13,686 nucleotides of DNA from assembly GCA_050734185.1 (NCBI GenBank), contig JBOHUE010000120.1, positions 1 to 13,686 of the forward strand, read 5' to 3'. A program made the translations under genes and the position numbers. This DNA is from JAFALX01 sp050734185. GTDB taxonomy: Bacteria; Chloroflexota; Dormibacteria; Aeolococcales; Aeolococcaceae. Under the pieces are notes generated by a model. That model was given only the letters and a program-made list of their open reading frames with translations, did not search any database and was not told the DNA's origin. Position 1 is the stretch's first letter. Every line of letters starts with the position of its first letter. Positions 1 to 6,417 of the stretch are shown here, in pieces.

Positions 1-2
1 CG

Positions 3-1439
3 GCTGCACCGGTCGCGCCGCGCGCGCCGGCGCCGCCTGCCGCCACGCCGAAGCCGGCGGCGGTGGGCAACGGCACCAACATCACGCAGGCCAACCTGCC
101 GCCGATCACCGTCGATCCGAACGCGCTCCTTGCGAGCCAGGCCCAGGAGATCTCGGTCAACTCGATCGCCACGCAGCGGCCCGACCTCGTGCATTTCCGT
201 CCGCCGTCGACGGCCACCGGCGCCTCGGACGGTGACAACGGCGCCCTCGGTGGCCGCGGCGAGGTCGGCCTCCTGGTGCCGCTCGTGATCGCCGGCATGG
301 CTGCCCTGGTGCTGGCGCTCGCGTCGCTGGCGCGGATCAAGCGCAAGCCGATGCCGTCGGGCCTGCGCCGGGCGCTGGCGGTCGCGCCGCTGCTCGGCGC
401 GCTCGAGGCGGGTGCTCTTGCGCTGCTGATCTCGGGCTCCGTCGGCGGAGCGCCGGCGTCACACTCGAGCCTTGCCGCGCCCGCGCCGTCATTCGCCGCC
501 GGGATGACGCTGAGTGCCCTGCGGACCCATTCGGTGTCCACACCGGTCGGCGCAGGCAGCCCGTCGTGGGGGTCGCTCGTGAACATCGAGTCTGCGCTGA
601 CCTCGCAGCAGGACAGCCTGGTCACCGACGAGCAGACGATCGCCGCCGTGACCCCGCAGCTGAAGGCCGCCGCTGCCGGCTCCGCCTTCACGCGCCGTCC
701 GGGAGCGATCGGAGTATTGGAGAGCGCGCTGCGCCACGCGGTCGACGACCACCAGGCGATGCTCGCGTCGTTCAACGAGAGCCTTGCGAAGGAATACAAC
801 TTCTTTGTCGACGCGGCCCATTCGCCGGAGACCACGACCGAGCTGCGCTCGGTGGCCGAGCACACACCTCCCGACGTCGAGAACGCGGTGACGACCGACC
901 TCAACATGGTGGCCACGCAGCTCCAGCAGGAAGCCCTGATCTCGGCGGCCACGGGAACGAACTCGCTGCTGTCACAGCTGCTGACCGGCTCCGGGCTCAA
1001 GTTCCACGAGCCGGTCGCGGGCGTCGTCAGCCAGCCGTTCGGGCCAACGAGCTTCGCGCTGGAGCCCCCAGTCACGTACGGCGGCAACTTCTACCCGCAT
1101 TTCCACACCGGACTGGACCTCGCGGCACCGATGGACACCCCGGTGCACGCGTCGGCGGCGGGCGTGGTGGTCCTCGCGACGTCCAGCATCGACACAACCG
1201 GGCACCTGGCCGGCTACGGCAACTACGTGGTCATCGCGCACGGCGACGGCTTCATCACGCTGTACGGCCACCTCGACCGTCTCGAGGTGAACCCAGGCGA
1301 GGTGGTGTCAACGGGCCAAGAAATTGGCCTCCTCGGCTCCACGGGCTGGTCCACCGGACCGCATGTCCACTTCGAGATCCGCAAGAACGGCGTGTACACG
1401 GATCCGTACCCCTACATCGCTGACGAACTGGGCCGCTGA
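3..1439 (+). CDS. Membrane-anchored M23 family metallopeptidase (5'-partial)
   Basis: This is probably a peptidoglycan endopeptidase of the LytM/M23 Zn family. The frame is open to the left edge and reads Ala/Pro-rich sequence before the GTG at 63, so the true start is probably outside the window. Residues below are counted from position 63. Two hydrophobic helices lie at about 68-90 and 104-126, joined by a basic loop (RIKRK...LRR), followed by a helical linker at about 170-310. The catalytic domain is at about 315-450. The Zn-site motif HxGxD is H348-T-G-L-D352, followed by H403 (YGH) and the HxH pair H434/H436 (GPHVHFE). All key residues are present, so it should be enzymatically active. 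The basic loop suggests the loop is cytoplasmic and both flanks are extracytoplasmic. That would require an upstream signal sequence or helix, which would be in the missing part. The domain assignment is firm; the substrate is inferred from the family. Confidence 0.9.
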   Translation, partial: AAPVAPRAPAPPAATPKPAAVGNGTNITQANLPPITVDPNALLASQAQEISVNSIATQRPDLVHFRPPSTATGASDGDNGALGGRGEVGLLVPLVIAGMAALVLALASLARIKRKPMPSGLRRALAVAPLLGALEAGALALLISGSVGGAPASHSSLAAPAPSFAAGMTLSALRTHSVSTPVGAGSPSWGSLVNIESALTSQQDSLVTDEQTIAAVTPQLKAAAAGSAFTRRPGAIGVLESALRHAVDDHQAMLASFNESLAKEYNFFVDAAHSPETTTELRSVAEHTPPDVENAVTTDLNMVATQLQQEALISAATGTNSLLSQLLTGSGLKFHEPVAGVVSQPFGPTSFALEPPVTYGGNFYPHFHTGLDLAAPMDTPVHASAAGVVVLATSSIDTTGHLAGYGNYVVIAHGDGFITLYGHLDRLEVNPGEVVSTGQEIGLLGSTGWSTGPHVHFEIRKNGVYTDPYPYIADELGR

Positions 1440-1758
1440 GCGCTAGCGGCGTCGCCGAGACGTGTGCCGGCACCCGTCCGTCGACACCGCGGTCGTGTCG
1501 CGGCGGGGATACGGCCGCGTCGGGCACGCCGTCGAGCCGCTCATGCGCGTGTGCGCCTCGCGACAGGTCAGCGCAGAGGGAGCGGCTCGCGGCTCGGCAC
1601 TCGGCTCGCCCTGAGCTCCAACCGCGCGTGGCTCGCCTCCGTGACGTCCCTTACGCGACCGCATCCGCCGCCGCGCCCACCGATCGCGGTGTCGCTGCAC
1701 GAGGTGACCGAGAGCGTCGCGGCGGCGCCGATATCGCGCATCGTCACAATCGCCAATC
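1440..1758. other. 319-bp gap without a convincing gene
   Basis: No supported gene is seen on either strand. The open frames here are GC-driven, start at arbitrary points and have no family-like sequence. A small inverted repeat, CGACAC (1482-1487) and GTGTCG (1495-1500) with a 7-nt loop, lies about 42 nt after the M23 stop and could be a weak terminator; no T tract follows. CACAAT (1745-1750), 8 nt before the GTG of the next gene, is a poor -10 candidate with no matching -35. I see no tRNA, riboswitch or repeat array. Confidence 0.5.
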
Positions 1759-2211
1759 GTGTCGCGGACGAAGATCGTTCTCCTCGTCGTGGCCGGCGTC
1801 ATCGCGGCGGCGGCGATCGGGCTGATCAGTGTGCTCGAGCTGGTGACGGGGCCGGGAAAGGTGGCGATCCCGGCGAACAGCGCGCTGATCAATCTGGACG
1901 GGGTGGCGGCTGCGGCCGACGGCGGGAAGACCGTCGACCTCACGCTGGGCAAGGACGCGCCCCAGAGGTTCCAGGGCATCACCGGGTGCGACTCGCGTCA
2001 TTTCGTCGCGTACTTCGGTGGTGATCCCAAGGCCGCAATGATCGTGACGTACAGCGCATCGCAGGCGACGATGGCCTACTCGTCGGAGGTGTACAGGTTC
2101 GACGAGGGGCCGCAGAAGCAGAGCTCAGGGTCTCTGCTGTGGCAGGGGGATTTCGGACCGAATGGGACGTTCTCGCACATCATCCTGCAGGTCAACTGCC
2201 CCGCACCGTGA
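1759..2211 (+). CDS. Small anchored extracytoplasmic protein of unknown function
   Basis: I do not recognise a family. The 150-residue protein starts at GTG 1759 with a short basic N-terminus (MSRTK), followed by a hydrophobic helix at about 6-28. This is either an uncleaved membrane anchor or a signal peptide; there is no lipobox Cys. The rest is a compact soluble domain of about 115 residues. It has exactly two cysteines, C77 and C147, which could form a disulfide outside the cell, and several Gly- and Ser-rich strand-like segments, suggesting a small beta-rich fold. No Shine-Dalgarno sequence precedes the start. It stands alone between a 319-bp gap and the dodecin gene. The codon pattern and the clear anchor support a real gene; the function is unknown. 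Confidence 0.7.
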   Translation: MSRTKIVLLVVAGVIAAAAIGLISVLELVTGPGKVAIPANSALINLDGVAAAADGGKTVDLTLGKDAPQRFQGITGCDSRHFVAYFGGDPKAAMIVTYSASQATMAYSSEVYRFDEGPQKQSSGSLLWQGDFGPNGTFSHIILQVNCPAP

Positions 2212-2215
2212 GGCG

Positions 2216-2260
2216 CGGTGGTCGAACGCTGTGCCAGTACGGGAGAATGGCTGACCACCG
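2216..2260. repeat. 8-bp inverted repeat between the anchored protein and dodecin genes
   Basis: CGGTGGTC (2216-2223) is matched perfectly by GACCACCG (2253-2260), with a 29-nt loop. It begins 4 nt after the stop at 2211 and ends 27 nt before the dodecin start. It could be a loose transcript hairpin ending the upstream gene, or an operator around the dodecin promoter; GAGAAT at 2243-2248, inside the loop, is a possible -10. The evidence is only the symmetry, and the long loop weakens it. Confidence 0.3.
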
Positions 2261-2274
2261 GTCCGGGAACAGTT

Positions 2275-2280
2275 GAGGAG
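2275..2280 (+). promoter_or_regulatory. Shine-Dalgarno sequence of the dodecin gene
   Basis: GAGGAG lies 7 nt upstream of ATG 2288. It decides the start against the in-frame ATG at 2273, which would place the ribosome site inside the coding region. It is one of the two strong Shine-Dalgarno sequences in the window. Confidence 0.75.
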
Positions 2281-2287
2281 AGGCGTC

Positions 2288-2500
2288 ATGGCCGATTCGG
2301 TTTATCGCGTCACGGAGCTCGTGGGCACGAGCACAGAGTCCTGGGAGGCTGCGGCGCGCGCGGCCGTCGAGACCGCGTCCGGCACGCTGCGCGATCTCCG
2401 CGTCGCCGAGGTGGTGAAGCTCGATCTCACCATCGAGGACGGCAAGGTGGCGCGCTATCGCGTGCGGCTGAACCTGTCCTTCAAATACGAAGCGGAGTGA
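2288..2500 (+). CDS. Dodecin family protein (Trp-less, SecE2/calcium-dodecin-like)
   Basis: Dodecins are about 70-residue proteins that assemble into hollow dodecamers in the cytoplasm and store or buffer small ligands, classically flavins. The 70-residue product shows the full pattern: a YRVTELVGTS first strand, the helix SWEAAARAAVETAS, then LRVAEVVKLD and a last strand ending LSFKYE. ATG 2288 is chosen over an in-frame ATG at 2273 because GAGGAG (2275-2280) sits 7 nt before it and the family begins at this point. In flavin-binding dodecins the middle strand carries a Trp (LDWFEV) that stacks on the isoalloxazine ring. Here that place is Arg-Val (LRVAEV), and the only Trp lies in the helix. 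That is the pattern I know from Mycobacterium SecE2, the 'calcium dodecin', so flavin binding should not be assumed. The gene overlaps the next by GTGA and is probably co-translated with it. Confidence 0.92.
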   Translation: MADSVYRVTELVGTSTESWEAAARAAVETASGTLRDLRVAEVVKLDLTIEDGKVARYRVRLNLSFKYEAE

Positions 2501-3363
2501 CCTCAGCACCGACGGTCCGAACCGAACGCGGGGGCTTCGAGCACCGGGGGAGCCGGATCGCCTACACGATCTTCGGCGAGGGGCAGCGCTGGGTCGTGCT
2601 CATGCCCGGGCTGTTGCTGCCGGTGACGATGCAGGAGCCACTCGCGCGGCATCTCGCCGAGTCGGGCAACCGCGTGGTCACCGTTGATCCGCTCGGTCAC
2701 GGAAACTCCGACCGGCCGTACGACATGACGCGATACTCCGTCAACGACTTCGCCAACGAGGTCGTCGCGCTGCTCGATCATCTCGACATCGACGAGGCGG
2801 TGATCGGCGGCACGTCGCTCGGCGCCAACATCACGCTCGAGGTTGCTGCCATCGCTCCGCGACGCGTGCGCGGAATGATCCTCGAGATGCCGGTGCTCGA
2901 GAATGGGCTGGTCGCGGCTGCCATCACGTTCGGCCCGATCCTCGTGGCCATGCACTTCCTCGAGCGGCCGCTCGCGTGGAGCGCCGGGATGCTGCGCCGC
3001 ATCCCGCGCCGTCTCATGCCGTTCTGGGGCAACGTCGCGCTCGATGTCGTCCGCCAGGAACCGGGACCGAGCGGCGCCGTCCTGCAGGGTCTGTTCTTCG
3101 GTCACGTCGCGCCACATCGCGACGTGCGCCGCACGTTCACCATGCCGGCGCTGGTCATCGGTCATCATCGCGATCCGGTGCACCCATTCTCGGACGCGGG
3201 CATGCTCGCCGGTGAGCTGCCCAACGGACATCTCCTCGAGGCGTCGCACATCCTCGAGCTGCGCTTCAACCCGGAGCGACTCATCGGAGAGATCGCGGCG
3301 TTCGTCGACCAGTGCTGGACGCCGCGCATGCAGCGCTCGCGAGGCCGGCGTCGCACCGCCTGA
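2497..3363 (+). CDS. Alpha/beta hydrolase fold protein, coupled to dodecin
   Basis: A cytoplasmic serine hydrolase of the alpha/beta fold; the substrate is unknown. The start GTG 2497 overlaps the dodecin TGA as GTGA, which implies translational coupling. The frame is open further upstream but reads antisense-like sequence there. In the 288-residue product the loop after strand 3 is MPGLL (36-40). GHGNSDRP (68-73) is the usual strand-4 turn. The nucleophile elbow is G105-T-S107-L-G, the acid is D226 (HHRDPVHP) and the base is H251 (EASHILE), so the Ser-Asp-His triad is complete. A lid with a helical segment at about 135-185 separates core and cap. The C-terminus is a basic tail (RSRGRRRTA). 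Esterase, lactonase and haloperoxidase-like activities all remain possible. Confidence 0.88.
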   Translation: MTSAPTVRTERGGFEHRGSRIAYTIFGEGQRWVVLMPGLLLPVTMQEPLARHLAESGNRVVTVDPLGHGNSDRPYDMTRYSVNDFANEVVALLDHLDIDEAVIGGTSLGANITLEVAAIAPRRVRGMILEMPVLENGLVAAAITFGPILVAMHFLERPLAWSAGMLRRIPRRLMPFWGNVALDVVRQEPGPSGAVLQGLFFGHVAPHRDVRRTFTMPALVIGHHRDPVHPFSDAGMLAGELPNGHLLEASHILELRFNPERLIGEIAAFVDQCWTPRMQRSRGRRRTA

Positions 3364-3385
3364 TCACGCGCTCGCGGTCAATCGG

Positions 3386-3391
3386 TAGGCT
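3386..3391 (+). promoter_or_regulatory. Candidate -10 element giving leaderless trpS
   Basis: TAGGCT ends 6 nt before ATG 3398. With normal -10 to +1 spacing, transcription would begin at or very near the A of the start codon. No -35 match and no Shine-Dalgarno sequence are visible. The support is its position and its recurrence at other unit starts in this window. Confidence 0.4.
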
Positions 3392-3397
3392 CTGGTC

Positions 3398-4402
3398 ATG
3401 GCGGTACAGCGCGCGCGCCCCCGCGTATTGAGCGGCATCCAGCCCGACCACGGCCTGCACATCGGCAACTACCTCGGTGCGCTGCGCAACTGGGTGCGTG
3501 ATCAGGAGCGCTACGAGAATTACTTCTGCATCGTCGACCTGCACGCGCTGACACAGCACCCCAAGCCCGATCTGCTGCGTGCCAACGTCCTCGAGCTTGC
3601 TGCGCTGTACATCGCAAGCGGACTCGACCCGGCGCGCTGCGAGATCTTCGTGCAGTCGGAGATCGCCGCGCACAGCGAGCTGTCGTGGATTCTCGAATGC
3701 ATGACGCCGGTGGGATGGCTCGACCGCATGACGCAGTTCAAGGCGCGCAGCCAAGCCCAGGGTCGCGAGCGCATCGGCACCGGCGTCTTCACGTATCCGG
3801 TGCTCATGACGGCGGATATCGTCCTGTACGACGCGGACCTGGTGCCGGTGGGGGAGGATCAGCGGCAGCATCTCGAGCTGGCGCGCGACCTCGCGCAGCG
3901 AGTCAACTCGCTCTATGGCGACGTGCTCACAGTCCCCGAGCCGCTGATCCGTCACGTCGGCGCGCGCGTGATGGGACTCGACAGCCCCGAGGAGAAGATG
4001 AGCAAGAGCGTTGCGGTGGAGCGACCGAATCATGCGGTGCTGATGCTCGATCCGCCCGATCTGATCCGGCGCAAGGTGCGTCGCGCGCAGACCGACGCAG
4101 AGCCCGCCGTCACCCCGCCGGTGGGTCCCGGCGTGGCCAACCTCCTCGAGATCTACTCCGCGCTGCAGGACGTGCCGGTGGAGTCGGTGCTCGACGAGTT
4201 CACGGGTGCGACGTACGGCACGTTGAAGGATTCGGTGGCCGACGTCCTGATCGAGGCCCTCGAGCCGATCCAACGCCGCTACCACGAGCTGCGCAATGAC
4301 GACACCGCGTTGCGCCAGCTGCTCGCGGCATCGGCTGAGCGCGTGCGCGCCGTGGCGGACGGCACGCTGCTTCGCGTGCAGAAGGCGGTCGGCCTGCGCT
4401 GA
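3398..4402 (+). CDS. trpS: Tryptophan--tRNA ligase
   Basis: A class Ic aminoacyl-tRNA synthetase that charges tRNA-Trp with tryptophan in the cytoplasm. Its 334 residues match the bacterial family length and end (LKDSVADVLIEALEPIQ, then a helical tail). The HIGH-type motif is HIGN at 21-24, followed by Y25. The family segment VPVGEDQRQHLELARDLAQR is at 149-168, and KMSKS is at 200-204. Two signature positions deviate from common bacterial forms. QPSG/QPTG before the HIGH motif reads QPDH (15-18), and the Asp that usually follows KMSKS is Val205. TrpRS is known to vary at both places, for example in actinobacteria, so I still expect an active enzyme. ATG 3398 has no Shine-Dalgarno sequence but has a -10-like TAGGCT 6 nt upstream. 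It is followed 28 nt later by a second hydrolase gene on the same strand. Confidence 0.96.
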   Translation: MAVQRARPRVLSGIQPDHGLHIGNYLGALRNWVRDQERYENYFCIVDLHALTQHPKPDLLRANVLELAALYIASGLDPARCEIFVQSEIAAHSELSWILECMTPVGWLDRMTQFKARSQAQGRERIGTGVFTYPVLMTADIVLYDADLVPVGEDQRQHLELARDLAQRVNSLYGDVLTVPEPLIRHVGARVMGLDSPEEKMSKSVAVERPNHAVLMLDPPDLIRRKVRRAQTDAEPAVTPPVGPGVANLLEIYSALQDVPVESVLDEFTGATYGTLKDSVADVLIEALEPIQRRYHELRNDDTALRQLLAASAERVRAVADGTLLRVQKAVGLR

Positions 4403-4430
4403 AGAAGCGCGTGCCGGCGCTACCGCTGCA

Positions 4431-5225
4431 GTGGAACGTGTCGAGGTCGACGGTCTGACAATCGCGTATCTGCGTGCCGGCCACGGGCCGCCACTCCTGC
4501 TGCTGCATGGCGGGGTCAGTGACGGGCCGACCACGTGGTGGAACCAGATCGACGAGTTCGCTCATGACCACACCGTCATCGCATGGGATGCGCCCGGGGC
4601 CGGCGCGTCGGACGATCCACCGCAGGCGTTCGGGATGGACGGGTACGTGACCTGTGTGGCCGGGTTCATCCGCGCACTCGGACTGGACCCGGTGCATCTG
4701 ATGGGTCAGTCGTTCGGTGGCGCGCTGGCGTTGGCGGTTGCGGCACGGCACGCCGGCCTCGTGCGTTCGCTCGTCCTCGTGTCGGCGTACGCGGGATGGC
4801 GCGGCTCGTTGGGCGCCGAGGACGCCGGCGCGCGATTGGCGGAACGCGTCGCGCTGTCGCAGAGAACCGGTGCGGAGGTTGCGGACGCGCTGCTGCCGGC
4901 CATGTTCGCTGTGCCGGTGGCCGGGTTCGAGGCCGCGGCGTTTCGGAAGGCCATCGTCGCGTTTCATCCAGCTGGGATGCGTGCCATGGCGGCCGCGTGC
5001 GCCGAGGACCTCAGCGAGCTGCTGCCGGAGGTCGTGGCTCCGACGTTGATCGTCTACGGCAGCGACGACACGCGCGCGCCGTGGCCGGTGGCGGGGCGTC
5101 TGCACGACGGGATCGCGAACTCGCGACTCGTGGTCATCGAGGGTGCCGGCCACGAGTGCAACACCGAGCGTCCGCAGGTGTTCAACCATGCGGTGCGCGT
5201 GTTTCTCGCAGCGGCGGCCGCGTGA
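4431..5225 (+). CDS. Alpha/beta hydrolase fold protein
   Basis: A soluble serine hydrolase of unknown substrate. The start is taken as GTG 4431, 28 nt after the trpS stop, because the family's first strand (MERVEVDGLTIAYLRAG) begins there. An upstream in-frame ATG at 4296 would overlap trpS with unlikely sequence, and no clear Shine-Dalgarno sequence exists. In the 264-residue product the oxyanion loop is HGG at 26-28. WDAPGAGAS follows strand 4, and the nucleophile elbow is G92-Q-S94-F-G-G. The acid is D213 (YGSDDTRAP), and the base is H241 (EGAGHECN). The triad is complete, and the short cap makes it resemble small alpha/beta hydrolases acting on esters or C-C bonds. It is probably read through from trpS and converges with the TyrRS gene with only 4 nt between the stops. 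Confidence 0.87.
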   Translation: MERVEVDGLTIAYLRAGHGPPLLLLHGGVSDGPTTWWNQIDEFAHDHTVIAWDAPGAGASDDPPQAFGMDGYVTCVAGFIRALGLDPVHLMGQSFGGALALAVAARHAGLVRSLVLVSAYAGWRGSLGAEDAGARLAERVALSQRTGAEVADALLPAMFAVPVAGFEAAAFRKAIVAFHPAGMRAMAAACAEDLSELLPEVVAPTLIVYGSDDTRAPWPVAGRLHDGIANSRLVVIEGAGHECNTERPQVFNHAVRVFLAAAAA

Positions 5226-5229
5226 TGCG

Positions 5230-6354
5230 CTACTCGACCGACTCGAGCTCGCGCAGCTGCGCCGCGTGCTCGGGCTCCGCGAAATGCTTGCGCGCCGGCT
5301 CGAGCAGGTCGATCAGTCGCGCCGTGAGCCCGTCCTTGGCGTCCATCGGATGCAGCGCGCCACTCGTATACGCCTCGGCCACGTCCTCGTAGACGTCGAA
5401 CGTCACGGGGCCGCCGTTCTGCGGCGAACGGTTGACGCGCAGCGGGCCGCCCTGCACGCGGAACAGGATCTTGTCGATCCAATCGAGCACAGGGTTGAAG
5501 GCGACCTCCTGTGGTGGGCAGAACGCGCGACGGATCTTGTCGCGGATCTCGTCGGGCGAGTCATGCACGAACACCGCAGAACTGGGGTCGGACTTGCTCA
5601 TCTTCATCGCCGCGAACACCTCGCGCGTCGACGACTCGGGCACCGGCCACACCGGAGGCCTGCGCAACCCCAGCAGCAGCGGATGGTGCAGTGCGATCGG
5701 CTTGATCGCGTTGCCCTCGGGGCCGCAGAGCGGGGCGACACGCAGCTGCAGCGCGACGTCGCGCGCGATCACGTGCGCCTTGCGCTGGTCCATGCCGGCG
5801 TGTGCGATGTGCACGCCCTGCGCGAAGATGTCGGCGGCCTGCATCGCCGGATAGATGAGCTTGGCGAAGTCGACGCCCTCACCTTCCTGTCGCCCCAAGA
5901 TCGTGATGGAGCGTTGCATGCGCGCGAGACTCGTGTTTTTGCTGACGTCGATGACCGCCGCCCAGTAGTCGGGGTATTGGTCATACATGTCAGAAGCAAG
6001 AACGACCTCGAGGCGGAGCGGGTCACCGCCGACGCAGAGCAGCGACGCCTTGAGCGCCTCGGCGAAATAGCCGCCGGCGATGCGCCGGATCAGCTGGCGG
6101 TCACCGCCGAGCTTGTCGTTGATCCAGGTGTGCCAGTCGGCGAGGAACACACGGCACTGCACCCCGGCCGCGGTGAGATCGCGCACCTTGGACATGCTCA
6201 GCAACCCGGTTCCGAGATGCGCCTTGCCCGAGATCTCGAAGCCGATGTAGTGCTGCAGCTGCGTCCCGGACTCGAGCAGGGGCGCCAGCTCGCCCGCGCC
6301 GAGAATCTCCGCCGTGTTGCGCTCGATCAGCGCAACCCGTTCCGCCACGTTCAC
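5230..6354 (-). CDS. tyrS: Tyrosine--tRNA ligase, archaeal/eukaryotic type
   Basis: A class Ic synthetase charging tRNA-Tyr. The 374 residues follow the archaeal pattern throughout, and no C-terminal S4 RNA-binding domain of bacterial TyrRS is present. By motif alignment to Methanocaldococcus TyrRS, the Tyr-pocket residues are all present: Y36 (YIGFE), Y168-Q172-D175 (IYPAMQAAD) and Q190 (GMDQRK). The HIGH motif is HLGT (46-49) and the KMSKS loop is 251-255. The Asp that reads anticodon G34 is kept as D338 (LHPMDAK). Compared with short archaeal enzymes it has extra residues at about 230-248, just before KMSKS. The start is GTG 6354, as the family's N-terminus (VALIERNTAEIL) begins there; no Shine-Dalgarno sequence is visible. 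Archaeal TyrRS normally prefers a C1-G72 tRNA-Tyr, unlike bacterial tRNA. Tyr specificity is inferred from the pocket. Confidence 0.93.
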   Translation of the reverse strand: MNVAERVALIERNTAEILGAGELAPLLESGTQLQHYIGFEISGKAHLGTGLLSMSKVRDLTAAGVQCRVFLADWHTWINDKLGGDRQLIRRIAGGYFAEALKASLLCVGGDPLRLEVVLASDMYDQYPDYWAAVIDVSKNTSLARMQRSITILGRQEGEGVDFAKLIYPAMQAADIFAQGVHIAHAGMDQRKAHVIARDVALQLRVAPLCGPEGNAIKPIALHHPLLLGLRRPPVWPVPESSTREVFAAMKMSKSDPSSAVFVHDSPDEIRDKIRRAFCPPQEVAFNPVLDWIDKILFRVQGGPLRVNRSPQNGGPVTFDVYEDVAEAYTSGALHPMDAKDGLTARLIDLLEPARKHFAEPEHAAQLRELESVE

Positions 6355-6396
6355 CCGCGGAAGTCTGGCAGACGGCCAGTGCGCAGGTCTGTTCTC

Positions 6397-6417
6397 ACAC
6401 CGCCGGTGGCGGCGTGT
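6397..6417 (-). terminator. Possible weak hairpin after the hypothetical gene
   Basis: Read on the minus strand, CCGCC/GGCGG arms (6400-6404 and 6408-6412) with a GGT loop, plus outer ACAC/GTGT pairing across a bulge, form a small GC hairpin at the stop of the gene at 6417. No T tract follows and it is only suggestive. Confidence 0.25.

Noticed and set aside
1443..1982. Minus-strand open frame in and beyond the 319-bp gap
   Set aside because: It runs antisense into the anchored-protein gene, has Arg/Thr/Ser-rich low-information sequence and no start signal.
2247..2276. Nine-codon upstream open frame (MADHRSGNS) before dodecin
   Set aside because: Its stop touches the dodecin Shine-Dalgarno, which is suggestive of an attenuating leader peptide, but it has no proper ribosome site and no repeated amino acid; it is too short to separate from chance.
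2218..2496. N-terminal extension of the first alpha/beta hydrolase through the dodecin gene
   Set aside because: The frame is open but reads Arg/Gly-rich off-frame dodecin sequence. The GTG overlapping the dodecin stop gives a normal family length.
3281..4534. Long open frame on the minus strand covering trpS
   Set aside because: It is antisense to a clear TrpRS gene, reads Arg/His/Ala-rich sequence with no family pattern, and is explained by high GC lacking stop codons.
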